DNA of 64,000 bases from Chryseobacterium ginsenosidimutans (GCF_024807225.1 NZ_JANUCO010000001.1:1798001-1862000), one strand, 5' to 3'. Positions 38,801 through 47,363 are shown, counted from the stretch's first letter. The notes: a model not told the origin generated them from the letters alone. Program-made: numbers and translations.

Positions 38801-39420
38801 ATACCTATGTATGGAGTACAGGTGCAACGACACAGACAATCTCAGTAAATACACCTGGACCATATTCTGTGACAATCAGTAACGGAACTTGTTCTAAGGT
38901 ATTTAGTGCTCAATTAATCAATCCTACACTGCCTCAGTTTACGAATGTTACTTATGAAAATCATGTCTTAACATTATCAACGACAAACCCAGCAGGCGGA
39001 ATTTTAGAATATTCTATTGATGGCGGTATTACTTGGCAGAATTCAAATATTTTCTATAATATTTTGGATAATAACAATTACAATATGATGGTGAGAGTAA
39101 AAGATGCAAAATGTAGTACCACATTATCTTTTTTCACGTTTGTTGTAATTAATGCAATTACTCCGAATTCTGACGGTAAAAATGATACGGTTGACTTTAC
39201 AGGAATTAGTAAGTATAATAATTTTGCTGCTTCAATCTTTGACAGATATGGTCAGGAAATGTTTAAAGCCACTAAAAATGATACTGTTTGGAACGGTATG
39301 TTACGAGGAAGTCTCGCTATTCCAACCGCCACTTATTGGTATCGCGTACAGTGGGAAAATCCGGCAAGTAAGAAACTTGAGCTTCGTAGCGGATGGATTT
39401 TGTTAAAAAACAGGAATTAA
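35839..39420 (+). CDS. choice-of-anchor-L surface protein with T9SS type B tail, expanded Ig repeats (paralogue 2)
   Basis: 1193 residues, about 400 longer than its two neighbours. Signal peptide MLNRRTRNLFLALFLVFVGCFVFAQ, then GVFIDVNAAGY and the anchor-L domain (WGYFNKATTNFPFAKG, YLFASKEYQSNFTC). The middle has Ig-like modules in at least three copies (near nucleotides 37550-37735, 38305-38495 and 38520-38710) with the repeated pattern GE(T/S)VTLTASGG then YNWVGLPG and TTTYTVFAVGANGC. Two longer modules alternate with them (NITYxxxLT, TPASFNSAG). The type B tail begins ITPNSDGKNDTVDF and ends SGWILLKNRN. The extra length comes from duplicated Ig modules, so it probably reaches further from the cell. 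Function is inferred as adhesion. Confidence 0.87.
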   Translation: MLNRRTRNLFLALFLVFVGCFVFAQDRQSKGVVKKPTAASMKAGVFIDVNAAGYPETNYSITQLVKDVLISGGSACSAANVSNVVVSPNLAVSDQNRSWGYFNKATTNFPFAKGIVLTTGYARKTGNTFQGTLSDALPTTGDADLATALGVSNANLRDATYIEFDFVPASTKVTFRYLFASKEYQSNFTCSISDGFALLLKKSTDPTYTNLAVLPGGAGPVSVTNIIPASLPCGPKNVQYFAGINNPQVETNFDGRTTPLTATATVTPGVTYHFKMVLADYQDSNFDSAVFLEAGSFDIGVQMLDPAGVALPSSINVCDNAPQTFTASVQGGGATYQWLLGGNPIPGATNASYTATAPGVYTVQVFLPGNTCPGTASITIVGGTSPTVQNTTLTSCYTQGNATFNLTSAQATISATPGATFSYYVNQADALAGNGNTIGTPTAFQSAGQTVYVLVKNGFCSKVAELQLIKAPQITATIAPPGILTCTNSQITLNASTSVFPAGATFNWTTTGGNIVSGANTLNPVVNLAGVYTLTISNIYQPGNLTCTGTASVTVTGDSAPPTTGLTASKTLICSGETVTLTASGGVTYNWVGLPGTGNTQTVSPTATTTYTVTAVGANGCVSANPATITIQVSQPITVQNATLFKCYQTGGINYNLTEAQPQITSAAGVTFAYYVNVADANAGNANTIATPASFNSAGGQTIFVLVVSGGCRYVVTLQLLSTPQTTLTIDPPQQITCTTAQITLNAAASVIPAGSTIAWTTVGGNIVSGATTLTPVVNAGGVYTLTVTNVNQPGNLNCNYTLAVTVTQNTAPPVATVTSTFAQICPGESVTLTAAGGATYNWVGLPGNGNTQVVSPATTTTYTVFAVGANGCISANPATITIVVGPPVAILAASKSKICVGESVTLTASGGITYEWVGLPGNGNTQLVSPTTTTTYSVFALGGNGCKVANPTSITIEVVPAIVSTLQDVYACAGDFGILDAGSGPNYTYVWSTGATTQTISVNTPGPYSVTISNGTCSKVFSAQLINPTLPQFTNVTYENHVLTLSTTNPAGGILEYSIDGGITWQNSNIFYNILDNNNYNMMVRVKDAKCSTTLSFFTFVVINAITPNSDGKNDTVDFTGISKYNNFAASIFDRYGQEMFKATKNDTVWNGMLRGSLAIPTATYWYRVQWENPASKKLELRSGWILLKNRN
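37551..38715 (+). repeat. repeated Ig-like modules inside paralogue 2
   Basis: Three Ig-like units of about 62 codons (near 37551, 38307 and 38525) keep the same cysteine, tryptophan and NGC positions. The pair at 38307 and 38525 are adjacent and closest in sequence, which points to a recent duplication. Two larger units (TCTNSQITLNAS near 37290 and TCTTAQITLNAA near 38047) are also related. Confidence 0.75.
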
Positions 39421-39436
39421 AAGATATTTAAATTAG

Positions 39437-39463
39437 AACCTCTCAATTTGAGAGGTTTTTTTT
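39437..39463 (+). terminator. terminator after paralogue 2
   Basis: AACCTCTCAA and TTGAGAGGTT form a perfect 10-bp stem, then eight T. Confidence 0.9.
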
Positions 39464-39516
39464 GCTTTTTTTGTATAAAAAAGCCAAATATGTGTATGGT
39501 ATTTATAAAAAAAAAT

Positions 39517-39524
39517 TAAATTTG
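39517..39524 (+). promoter_or_regulatory. -7 box of paralogue 3
   Basis: TAAATTTG lies 16 bases before the ATG at 39541, the same spacing as in the two upstream paralogues. Confidence 0.5.
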
Positions 39525-39540
39525 TTGAAACAAAATTATT

Positions 39541-41910
39541 ATGAAGAGATATCTACTATTGTTTTCCTTATTCGTAGCCTCGTCCTCGAGTCTCTTTTAT
39601 TCACAAAATACTCCACGAAAACTTCAAAAAGAAAAAGCATCCGCTTTAACAATGAAGGCAGGTGCGTTTATTGATGTTAATGATGCAACATATCCAGCGT
39701 CGGCTTATGATCCTTTACAATTGATTAAAGATGTTTTAATATCATCAGGTACCAATTCATGTGTGACACCAAACGTATCTAACGTTCAGGTAAGCCCGAA
39801 TTTGCCGGCAACCAGTGCGAACAGATCTTGGGGATATTTTCATAGAGGAACAACTGCTTTTCCTTTTAAAGACGGGATTGTTTTAGCTACAGGTTATGTA
39901 AACAAGGCTGGAAACAGCTATATTGGTACAACCTTGGGAGATGCTTTGCAATCAGGAAGTGATCCTGATCTTGTAGCAGCTACAAACCCTTCAGGAAATC
40001 TTAATGATGCTGTTATTTTAGAATTTGACTTTGTACCCACTTCTAGTCAGGTAAAATTTAATTATTTATTTGCTTCTGAAGAATATACAGGGTCATTCCC
40101 TTGTAGTTTCTCCGATGCTTTTGCTTTATTGTTAAAACCAACTGCAGGAGGTCCTTATGTAAATATGGCAATTGTGCCGACTCCGGGAACAGGACCTGTA
40201 AGTGTTACCAATATTCACCCTCAAAATAGTTTTACCGGTACAAATATGGGATGTGGTGCACCGAACGTAGCTTTTTTCGGGGGATATAATACGGCTAATA
40301 TTGAAACCAATTTTAATGGTAGAACAGTTCCTTTAACGGCTACAGCAACAGTAACTCCGGGTCAGTCTTACCACTTCAAAATGGTTTTAGGTGACGCTTT
40401 AGATACAAGTTATGACTCTGCAGTATTCTTAGAAGGTGGATCTTTCAACATCGGTGTTGAATTATTAGATCCTTCAGGAGGTACTTTACCGGAAGAAATT
40501 AATGTTTGTGACAATGTACCTCAGGTAATTACAGCTTCTGTAAGCGATCCTATCATGACGTATCAGTGGTTCTTCAACGGAGTTGCGGTTCCGGGTGCTA
40601 CAACACCTACAATCACAGCGACTCAACCGGGTAACTATGAAATTCAGGTATCTTTCCCAGGAAATCCTTGTCCGGGTAAAGCGAATATAAAAATTAACGG
40701 AGGTACAACACCTTCGGCAGTTGATGCTTCATTATTGCTTTGTACAACTCCGGATATCACTTGGTTTGACTTAACCGATGCGATGCCGTCAATCAGTACA
40801 ACACCGGGAGCAGTTTTCCATTTTTATGTAAATCAGGCAGACGCAATTGCTCAAAATGCTAATTATATCCAGGATGTTTTACATTATAATGGTACGGACG
40901 GTCAGATTCTTTACGTTGTAGTTTCAAATGGAGGTTTCTGTAGTAAGACAGTTAAATTAACCTTATCAAAAGAAGCTACCCCTACCGTAAGTGTTGTGGC
41001 ATCAAAAATAAAAATATGTCCTGGAGATACAGTTGATCTTACAGCTACAGGAGGTGCAACGTATGAATGGGGGAACTTCCCGGGTACCGGAAACACTCAA
41101 TCTGCTACAATATACAATACAACAACGTTTTCAGTATATGCAATAGGAGTAAAAGGATGTAAATCTTTACAACCTGCTAAAATTACCGTTGAAGTTGTTC
41201 CTGAGCTTACTTCTCCGTTAAGAGACGTAGAAATGTGTCAGGGAGACAGAGTGACTCTTGATGCAGGAGCAGGACCAAATTATACGTATTTATGGAGTAC
41301 TGGTGCAATAACGCAAACGATCAATGTAGATCAGTGGGGAATCTATACAGTAGTTGTTAAAAACGGATTTTGTGAAAGAACGTTCACATCTCATGTAATC
41401 GCTGCAGCTTCTCCTTTTGTTTCTAATATTGATTATAGCAGCAATACATTAACGATCACCGCTGAAGTTCCAATGATTAATAATATTCCGCAAACAGCAG
41501 AGTTTTCTATTGACGGAGGTATTTCTTGGCAACAGTCGAATGTATTTACAGGTCTTCAGAATAATACTACGTATCAAATTCAGGTAAGAACTGTGGGAAC
41601 TCATTGCGTTGGAGCATTAGAATTCTTTACATTGCATATTTCGAATATTATTACTCCAAACCAAGATGGTATCAATGATACTTTAGATCTTACAGCTCTT
41701 GGAAACTTTAATAACTTTACAGGGTCTATCTATGACAGATATGGTTCTGAGATGTTCAGATTCACGAAGCAGAATCCTATTTGGGACGGAACTGTAGGAG
41801 GTAAAAAATTACCGACTGCAACGTACTGGTACAAGTTCAACTTCCTGTATCCGAAATCAAAAACAAATATGAGCCAATCTGGTTGGATCATGCTTAAAAA
41901 CCGAGAATAA
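39541..41910 (+). CDS. choice-of-anchor-L surface protein with T9SS type B tail (paralogue 3)
   Basis: 789 residues, the same layout as paralogue 1. Signal peptide MKRYLLLFSLFVASSSSLFYSQ; GAFIDVNDATYP starts the anchor-L region, with WGYFHRGTTAFPFKDGIVL and NYLFASEEYTGSFPC. Ig-like modules follow (CPGDTVDLTATGGATYEWG, then NTTTFSVYAIG). The type B sorting tail begins ITPNQDGINDTLDL and ends SGWIMLKNRE. Compared with paralogue 1 many segments of the anchor-L domain are nearly the same in protein, which supports tandem duplication. Likely T9SS-exported and surface-held; ligand unknown. Confidence 0.87.
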   Translation: MKRYLLLFSLFVASSSSLFYSQNTPRKLQKEKASALTMKAGAFIDVNDATYPASAYDPLQLIKDVLISSGTNSCVTPNVSNVQVSPNLPATSANRSWGYFHRGTTAFPFKDGIVLATGYVNKAGNSYIGTTLGDALQSGSDPDLVAATNPSGNLNDAVILEFDFVPTSSQVKFNYLFASEEYTGSFPCSFSDAFALLLKPTAGGPYVNMAIVPTPGTGPVSVTNIHPQNSFTGTNMGCGAPNVAFFGGYNTANIETNFNGRTVPLTATATVTPGQSYHFKMVLGDALDTSYDSAVFLEGGSFNIGVELLDPSGGTLPEEINVCDNVPQVITASVSDPIMTYQWFFNGVAVPGATTPTITATQPGNYEIQVSFPGNPCPGKANIKINGGTTPSAVDASLLLCTTPDITWFDLTDAMPSISTTPGAVFHFYVNQADAIAQNANYIQDVLHYNGTDGQILYVVVSNGGFCSKTVKLTLSKEATPTVSVVASKIKICPGDTVDLTATGGATYEWGNFPGTGNTQSATIYNTTTFSVYAIGVKGCKSLQPAKITVEVVPELTSPLRDVEMCQGDRVTLDAGAGPNYTYLWSTGAITQTINVDQWGIYTVVVKNGFCERTFTSHVIAAASPFVSNIDYSSNTLTITAEVPMINNIPQTAEFSIDGGISWQQSNVFTGLQNNTTYQIQVRTVGTHCVGALEFFTLHISNIITPNQDGINDTLDLTALGNFNNFTGSIYDRYGSEMFRFTKQNPIWDGTVGGKKLPTATYWYKFNFLYPKSKTNMSQSGWIMLKNRE

Positions 41911-41929
41911 TAACATAATAGATAATGCA

Positions 41930-41966
41930 AAAAAAGCCTTTCAAAGAAATTTGAAAGGCTTTTTTA
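41930..41966 (+). terminator. terminator after paralogue 3
   Basis: AAAAAAGCCTTTCAAA and TTTGAAAGGCTTTTTT form a long stem around GAAA, working on either strand. Confidence 0.9.
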
Positions 41967-42194
41967 TTTTCTTAAACTTTTCTTTTAACACAAAAGTGAC
42001 AAAAGAATAACACATTAAATATTTTAAGTTTATCATTAAACTACAAATAAGAACACATTAGTTTTTAAAAATATTTGATTTTTATTCTTTTGTAAAATAT
42101 TGTTTTTTAATGAATTAAATTTTAACGTCAATAATAACTTTTGCTTCTTTTGCGGTTAAATTTTTATCAGACTAAATCTTTTCTTTACTAAAAA

Positions 42195-42965
42195 TTATTG
42201 GTTCTCTTTCCAGAGCTGTGTAAACGAAATAAAATCAGAAACACTCAATTCTTCCGCTCTTTTATCCATAAAATCATGTTCTTTCAAGGCTTCCGGAATA
42301 TTTAAAATCTTCAAAGCGTTCGAAAGTTTTTTTCTTCTTTGGTTGAAACCTGCTTTCACGATTTGTTTAAACAAAACCTCATTTCCTGCCAATCCTTCTT
42401 TTGGGTTTCTGGTAAGTCTGATAACTCCAGATTTTACTTTTGGAGGAGGATTGAATACATTTTCATGCACTGTGAACATATAGGAGGTGTCATAATACGC
42501 CTGAATCAAAACAGATAGGATTCCGTAGCTTTTTGTCCTCGGAACGGCAGCAGTCCTCTCTGCAACCTCTTTTTGAAACATCCCAACCATTTCAGGAATC
42601 AGCTCATAATGATCCACGATCTGAAACAGAATCTGTGAAGAAATATTATAAGGGAAATTTCCGATAATAGCGATCTGTTCACCATTGGTAAAGTTAAAGT
42701 CCTGTTTCAAAAAATCACCGACAAAAGTTTCTTCCGTTACTTTAGAATAATTGTTTTTAAGGTACTCGATTGATTCTTTATCAATCTCTGCAAGATAAAT
42801 GTTCTGGTCTTTTTCCAGAAGGTATTTGGTAAGAACGCCCATTCCCGGACCTACTTCCATAACTTTGTGATAGCCTTCAAAACTAAGACCATCAACAATG
42901 TTTTTTGCGATATTTTCATCGGTCAAAAAGTGTTGACCAAGATGCTTTTTTGCTTTTACACTCAA
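42195..42965 (-). CDS. rsmA: 16S rRNA dimethyladenosine transferase
   Basis: RsmA (KsgA) methylates two adjacent adenines near the 3' end of 16S rRNA in late small-subunit assembly. 256 residues, normal size. Motifs: AKKHLGQHFLTDENIA at the N-terminus, VMEVGPGMGVLTKYLL (SAM motif I), IGNFPYNISSQ (catalytic NxPY), then FNPPPKVKSGVIRL. The C-terminal helical part ends with FISFTQLW. Divergent from ftsX with about 92 bases between the two starts; the preceding 41967-42194 is AT-rich and holds no gene I can support. Confidence 0.95.
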   Translation of the reverse strand: MSVKAKKHLGQHFLTDENIAKNIVDGLSFEGYHKVMEVGPGMGVLTKYLLEKDQNIYLAEIDKESIEYLKNNYSKVTEETFVGDFLKQDFNFTNGEQIAIIGNFPYNISSQILFQIVDHYELIPEMVGMFQKEVAERTAAVPRTKSYGILSVLIQAYYDTSYMFTVHENVFNPPPKVKSGVIRLTRNPKEGLAGNEVLFKQIVKAGFNQRRKKLSNALKILNIPEALKEHDFMDKRAEELSVSDFISFTQLWKENQ

Positions 42966-43057
42966 TGTTTTTTATGATTTAATTAACAGTGATTTTCTCT
43001 TTTTCGTTCCCAAATTTCGGAAGATTTTTTCTATTTTAGCCAAAAATTTTAATATTA

Positions 43058-43957
43058 ATGGCTAAATCTGTAGATGAGTTTAATAAGAAAAGGCTTAGGT
43101 CTAGCAATATTACAGTAGTAATTAGTATTGCCTTAGTGTTATTTTTGTTAGGATTAATGGGGCTTATTTTAATTAATGCTCAAAAATATTCCGACTATAT
43201 CAAAGAACAGCTTGTGGTAAATGCTTATTTTGATGAAAACTACGACGCTAAAGATTCTGTAAAAATTGCAAAAATGGAAGCTGAAGTCTACCAAGAGATT
43301 CAGACATTGGCTCCTGTGAAAAAAGCAACTTACATTACCCGAGAAATGGCTTCACAAGAGGCTAAAAAAAGTATGGGAATCGATACTGATGCACTTTTTG
43401 AAGAAAATATTTTCCCTTCATCTATAGAAATCGCTCTGAAACCGGAATACGTAGATCCTGCAAAAATTGATGGTGCCATCAAGGTAATTAAAGCGGTTCC
43501 GGGAATTATTGATGTAAAGAACGACAGCACTTTAATGGTGGATGTTTACAATAACCTTACTCGAATTCTTAAATGGATTTTAGGTTTTTCTATACTATTT
43601 TTAATCTTAGCGATTGTATTAATCAACAATTCAATCCGTCTGAAAATATTCTCTAAGAGATTTATTATCAAAACCATGCAGTTGGTGGGAGCAAAAAGAA
43701 GATTTATCTTAAAACCTTTCATCATTGAAGCGGTTATTTTGGGAGCTATCGGTTCCGGGATCGGTCTTTTAGCCTTATTCGGAGTTTGGTATTATTTCAC
43801 AAGCCAGATAGGATCTGCGTTTGTACAGGATAATAACCAGTATTTCTGGTTGGTTTTACTGATACTTGGAGTAGGTGTTTTCATTACGGTTTTAAGTACG
43901 GTGATTGCCACATGGAGATTCCTAAGATCAAACGTTGACGACTTATATTACTCTTAA
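43058..43957 (+). CDS. ftsX: cell-division permease-like protein FtsX
   Basis: 299-residue membrane partner of the FtsE ATPase; in other bacteria the complex controls peptidoglycan hydrolases at division. One helix near 20-42, a large periplasmic domain (about 45-170), then three helices (about 173-195, 225-250, 265-288), the usual FtsX topology. FKIFSKRF-like NNSIRLKIFSKRFIIKTMQLVGAKRRFIL holds the cytoplasmic coupling region. ftsE is not in the window. It is followed after 2 bases by DUF3098, uppP and truB, a grouping often seen in Bacteroidetes. Confidence 0.9.
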   Translation: MAKSVDEFNKKRLRSSNITVVISIALVLFLLGLMGLILINAQKYSDYIKEQLVVNAYFDENYDAKDSVKIAKMEAEVYQEIQTLAPVKKATYITREMASQEAKKSMGIDTDALFEENIFPSSIEIALKPEYVDPAKIDGAIKVIKAVPGIIDVKNDSTLMVDVYNNLTRILKWILGFSILFLILAIVLINNSIRLKIFSKRFIIKTMQLVGAKRRFILKPFIIEAVILGAIGSGIGLLALFGVWYYFTSQIGSAFVQDNNQYFWLVLLILGVGVFITVLSTVIATWRFLRSNVDDLYYS

Positions 43958-43959
43958 AA

Positions 43960-44259
43960 ATGAGCAAAAAAACAAATAAATTTTCCGCCGAAAATTTCGG
44001 AAAAGAAACAAGTGAAGTTCCTCAGGAAAACACTTTTTACTTCGGAAAGCAAAACTTTAAGTGGATGCTTATCGGTTTAGCATTTATCGTAGGTGGTTTC
44101 CTTCTAATGATGGGGCACGATGCGAATACAGTAGACGGAAAATTTGATCCGAACTCCTGGAACGAAGACATTTTTTCTTTCCGCAGAATCAGAATTGCGC
44201 CGTTTTTTGTCGTAATTGGCTTTGCAATTGAAATTTATGCGATTTTAAAAAGAAAATAA
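43960..44259 (+). CDS. DUF3098 small membrane protein
   Basis: 99 residues. A polar N-terminus (about 1-30) with NTFYFGKQNFKWMLIG leads into two membrane helices (about 33-50 and 78-95), with HDANTVDGKFDPNSWNEDIFSFRRI between them, the DUF3098 signature. Function unknown. It starts 2 bases after the ftsX stop, so it is coexpressed with a divisome protein and the undecaprenyl phosphatase; a link to envelope synthesis is inference from that. Confidence 0.85.
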   Translation: MSKKTNKFSAENFGKETSEVPQENTFYFGKQNFKWMLIGLAFIVGGFLLMMGHDANTVDGKFDPNSWNEDIFSFRRIRIAPFFVVIGFAIEIYAILKRK

Positions 44260-44267
44260 TTAATAAA

Positions 44268-44350
44268 TTTTTATTTAGAGATTAAAAGATTCGGAAATTT
44301 AGAACGTTGTGTCTAAGTCTCTAAATTTCTTAATCTCTAAATTTTTGTAT
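44268..44350. repeat. imperfect palindrome before uppP
   Basis: TTTAGAGATTAA (44274-44285) pairs with TTAATCTCTAAA (44331-44342), and inner AAATTTAGA and TCTCTAAATTT pair again. It fills the gap between DUF3098 and uppP and could act as an attenuator or be a small repeat element. Confidence 0.5.
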
Positions 44351-44357
44351 ACATACT

Positions 44358-45176
44358 ATGGATTTAATCAAAGCAATCATCATTGCCATTATCGAAGGAT
44401 TAACGGAATATCTTCCGATTTCTTCCACTGCACACATGGGTTTTACCGCAAACTTAATGGGATTGGAGGAAACCGAATTTTTAAAAATGTTTCAGGTTTC
44501 CATACAGTTTGGAGCCATTCTTTCGGTGGTCGTGGCATACTGGAAAAAATTCTTTGATTTAAAAAATTTACAATTTTATTTTAAATTAGGTTTTGCAGTA
44601 ATTCCTGCGTTGGTTTTAGGATATTTATTGGATGATAAAATAGAAGCGGTTTTAGGTAATCAGATTGCTATTTCGTCGGTTTTAGTGATTGGTGGTGTGG
44701 TTTTATTGTTTGCAGATAAATGGTTTAAAAATCCGAAAATCGATGATGAAAAAGGAATTACCATAAAAAAAGCAGTAGCAATCGGGTTTTGGCAATGTCT
44801 TGCCATGATGCCCGGAACAAGTAGAAGTGCTGCTTCAATCATCGGCGGAATGGCGCAAGGTCTTACCAGAAAAGCTGCTGCAGAATTCTCATTCTTTTTG
44901 GCTGTTCCCACAATGTTGGCTGTGACGGTTTATTCTGTTTTCGTGAAAACTTGGGGAAAAGAAACGGCAACTCCACAGAAAGGGTATGAAATGATTATGG
45001 CATCGCAAGATCATATCACCATTTTTATCGTAGGAAATGTTGTGGCATTTATCGTTGCATTAATCGCAATCAAAGCATTCATCGGAGTTTTAAATAAATA
45101 TGGATTCAAACCTTGGGGTTGGTACCGTATTTTTGTAGGACTGGCTTTGTTGATTTATTTCTATTGGTTTAAATAA
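44358..45176 (+). CDS. uppP: undecaprenyl-diphosphate phosphatase
   Basis: UppP (BacA) dephosphorylates undecaprenyl diphosphate so that the lipid carrier can be reused for peptidoglycan and surface sugars; its activity also gives bacitracin resistance. 272 residues, about eight membrane helices. Motifs: AIIEGLTEYLPISSTAHM near the N-terminus (catalytic glutamates) and MMPGTSRSAASIIGGMAQGL (arginine and serine in the active site). Position after ftsX and DUF3098 fits an envelope role. Confidence 0.95.
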   Translation: MDLIKAIIIAIIEGLTEYLPISSTAHMGFTANLMGLEETEFLKMFQVSIQFGAILSVVVAYWKKFFDLKNLQFYFKLGFAVIPALVLGYLLDDKIEAVLGNQIAISSVLVIGGVVLLFADKWFKNPKIDDEKGITIKKAVAIGFWQCLAMMPGTSRSAASIIGGMAQGLTRKAAAEFSFFLAVPTMLAVTVYSVFVKTWGKETATPQKGYEMIMASQDHITIFIVGNVVAFIVALIAIKAFIGVLNKYGFKPWGWYRIFVGLALLIYFYWFK

Positions 45177-45233
45177 TTCATAAGCAAAGATTTCAAAATT
45201 ACTCATTATCAATTACTCATCACCCATAATAAA

Positions 45234-45935
45234 ATGACTACTGAAGACTTACAATCAGGACACATATTTTTATTAGACAAACCTTTGGATTGGACTTCTT
45301 TTCAGGCAGTCAATAAAATGAAATACAAACTCAAAAGAGAGTTTAATCTACCCAAAAAATTCAAAATAGGTCACGCAGGAACGCTTGATCCGAGAGCAAC
45401 CGGACTTTTAATCGTCTGTTGTGGAAAATTCACCAAGAAAATCCCTGAAATTCAGGATGCCCCGAAAGAATACTGGACGGAAATAAAAATTGGTGTACAA
45501 ACAGAATCTTACGACACCGAAAAGCCTGAAATTCTTCAAAAGGACTTTTCGCATATCACGGAAGAACAGATTAAAAATGCTTTGGAAAAATTCTTGGGTG
45601 AAATAGATCAGACTCCGCCGGTGTTTTCTGCCATTAAAATTGATGGAAAAAGAGCGTATGATTTGGCTAGAAAAGGAGAAGAGGTTGAAATGAAATCCAG
45701 AAAAACAACGATTCTCTATATTGAAGATGTCAAGATTGATCTTCCTTTAATAAGTTTTACGGTAGGCTGCTCAAAAGGAACTTACATTCGCAGTCTGGCT
45801 CACGATATTGGACAGGAATTGGTAGTAGGAGCATATTTAACACAATTAAGAAGAACAAAAATCGGTGACTATAAAATTGAAGACGCAACATCTGATTTTT
45901 TGGAAAATGATTTTAGATTTGTAACTGAAGAATGA
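45234..45935 (+). CDS. truB: tRNA pseudouridine-55 synthase
   Basis: TruB makes pseudouridine 55 in the T loop of most tRNAs. 233 residues, near the short end of the family because the C-terminal PUA part is reduced. Motifs: LLDKPLDWTSFQAV, KIGHAGTLDPRATGLL with catalytic D52, TPPVFSAIKIDGKRAYDLAR and GTYIRSLAHDIG. Its stop overlaps the ATG of the next gene (ATGA at 45932-45935), so the two are probably coupled in translation. Confidence 0.95.
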   Translation: MTTEDLQSGHIFLLDKPLDWTSFQAVNKMKYKLKREFNLPKKFKIGHAGTLDPRATGLLIVCCGKFTKKIPEIQDAPKEYWTEIKIGVQTESYDTEKPEILQKDFSHITEEQIKNALEKFLGEIDQTPPVFSAIKIDGKRAYDLARKGEEVEMKSRKTTILYIEDVKIDLPLISFTVGCSKGTYIRSLAHDIGQELVVGAYLTQLRRTKIGDYKIEDATSDFLENDFRFVTEE

Positions 45936-46501
45936 AAAAAACAATACTAATTCTGAGTTTATTTTTTTGTTTTAAAGCTTTTTCACAGCAAAAAGAGAAA
46001 AAACAGAAAATGGATTTTTATTTTAATCCATCTTTAAATGTTGGATTGAATTTGTCTAAAGAAAAAGAAATCCCGAATAACACGCAATATATTCAGGCAA
46101 AAACACCCAATAAAATCACTTACGGAATCACTGCGGTTGGAGGTTACAATTTTCTTCCTAACTTTGCACTCGGAACCGGTCTGAAATATAGCTTTATCGA
46201 AGACAATTATCATTTACTATATTGGGTAATCCAGCCGAAATTTATTTTCGCTCCGGGAGATCAGCCTTTTTATATTGATGTTAATTATGGAAAGCAGATC
46301 AACAATTCTGTAGTCTCAGATTCTGAATTTTGGGGAGCGAGATTGGGAATACAGGTTTCATATTCGAAAAGACTAAGCCAGGAAGGCGGAATATTTTTCG
46401 AAGGATATAAACTAGGAAATTCTAATCCGTTTTTCATTGGATTGAGCTATGGAATTACGATTTTCAGTAATAAAAATTATACAGGTTACGGAGAAGATTA
46501 A
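45932..46501 (+). CDS. outer-membrane beta-barrel-like protein
   Basis: 189 residues. Signal peptide MKKTILILSLFFCFKAFSQ. The mature part alternates aromatic and polar residues (DFYFNPSLNVGLNL, YGITAVGGYNFLPNFALGTGLKYSF, LGIQVSYSKRLSQ, FFIGLSYGITIF), the pattern of a small eight-strand barrel. No family name is certain. It overlaps truB by 4 bases and rluF by one base (TAATG at 46499-46503), so an outer-membrane protein is made from the same message as two pseudouridine synthases. Whether that matters is unknown. Confidence 0.82.
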   Translation: MKKTILILSLFFCFKAFSQQKEKKQKMDFYFNPSLNVGLNLSKEKEIPNNTQYIQAKTPNKITYGITAVGGYNFLPNFALGTGLKYSFIEDNYHLLYWVIQPKFIFAPGDQPFYIDVNYGKQINNSVVSDSEFWGARLGIQVSYSKRLSQEGGIFFEGYKLGNSNPFFIGLSYGITIFSNKNYTGYGED

Positions 46502-47226
46502 TGGAAAAAACACGTATCAATAAATATTTATCAGAAGTTGGATACTGCTCGAGAAGAGCGGCAGATAAGCTTTTGGAGGAAGGCAGAATAAAAATAAACG
46601 GAGTAATTCCTGAAATGGGAACGAAAGTTTCCGATGAAGATGTGATTGAAGTTGACGGTAAGGCAATTCGCGAACCTGAGGAGGAAGATAAGGTATATAT
46701 CGCCTTCAACAAACCTGTCGGAATCGTTTGTACGACCGATACAAAAAGAGAGAAAAATAACATCATCGATTATATCAACCATCCGAAAAGGATTTTCCCG
46801 ATCGGAAGACTCGATAAACCGAGTGAAGGATTGATTCTTTTAACCAATGATGGTGATATTGTGAATAAAATTCTAAGATCACGAAATAATCACGGGAAAG
46901 AATATATCGTAAGAGTTGACAAACCATTTACGCCAAAGTTTTTGGATAAAATGCGAAACGGAGTTCCGATTTTGGATACGGTCACTAAAAAATGTGAAGT
47001 AGAAAGAATCGACGATATGAACTTCAGAATCGTTCTAACACAAGGTTTGAACCGACAGATCCGTAGAATGTGCGAATATCTTGGGTATGAAGTAAAAAAA
47101 TTGAAACGTATTCGCGTCCTGAATATTAAACTAGATCTTCCGATCGGAAAATGGAGAGATCTCACGGAAGATGAGCTTTTAAATTTGAATAAACTTCTTG
47201 AAGGATCGAGTAAAACTTTTAACTAA
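46501..47226 (+). CDS. rluF: 23S rRNA pseudouridine synthase, RluF type
   Basis: RsuA/RluB family enzyme, 241 residues: an S4 RNA-binding domain at about 4-52 (RINKYLSEVGYCSRRAADKLL) and the catalytic domain with FPIGRLDKPSEGLILLTNDG (D105). The segment GVPILDTVTKKCEV, then QGLNRQIRRMCEYLGYEVKKL, closely follows E. coli RluF as I recall it, so modification of U2604 of 23S rRNA is likely; RluB or RluE-like specificity is the alternative. Translation is coupled to the upstream barrel gene through TAATG. Confidence 0.88.
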   Translation: MEKTRINKYLSEVGYCSRRAADKLLEEGRIKINGVIPEMGTKVSDEDVIEVDGKAIREPEEEDKVYIAFNKPVGIVCTTDTKREKNNIIDYINHPKRIFPIGRLDKPSEGLILLTNDGDIVNKILRSRNNHGKEYIVRVDKPFTPKFLDKMRNGVPILDTVTKKCEVERIDDMNFRIVLTQGLNRQIRRMCEYLGYEVKKLKRIRVLNIKLDLPIGKWRDLTEDELLNLNKLLEGSSKTFN

Positions 47227-47267
47227 TTATTTAGTTGAAGGAAAACTTGTGATTTTAAAACTTAATA

Positions 47268-47363
47268 AATGCTTCGACGGAGCTCAGCATGACATTTCTA
47301 ATACTAACTGTTTTTATTAGCGATTAATTTGTAGCGATGTCATGGTGAAGTTCTCGAAGCATT
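47268..47363. repeat. imperfect inverted repeat between rluF and the HhH gene
   Basis: AATGCTTCGA then ATGACAT (47268-47277, 47289-47295) is mirrored by ATGTCAT then TCGAAGCATT (47338-47344, 47354-47363). The half-site CTTCGACGGAGCTCAGCATGACA belongs to a type of dispersed repeat seen in many bacterial genomes (recollection). No gene is coded here. Confidence 0.65.
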
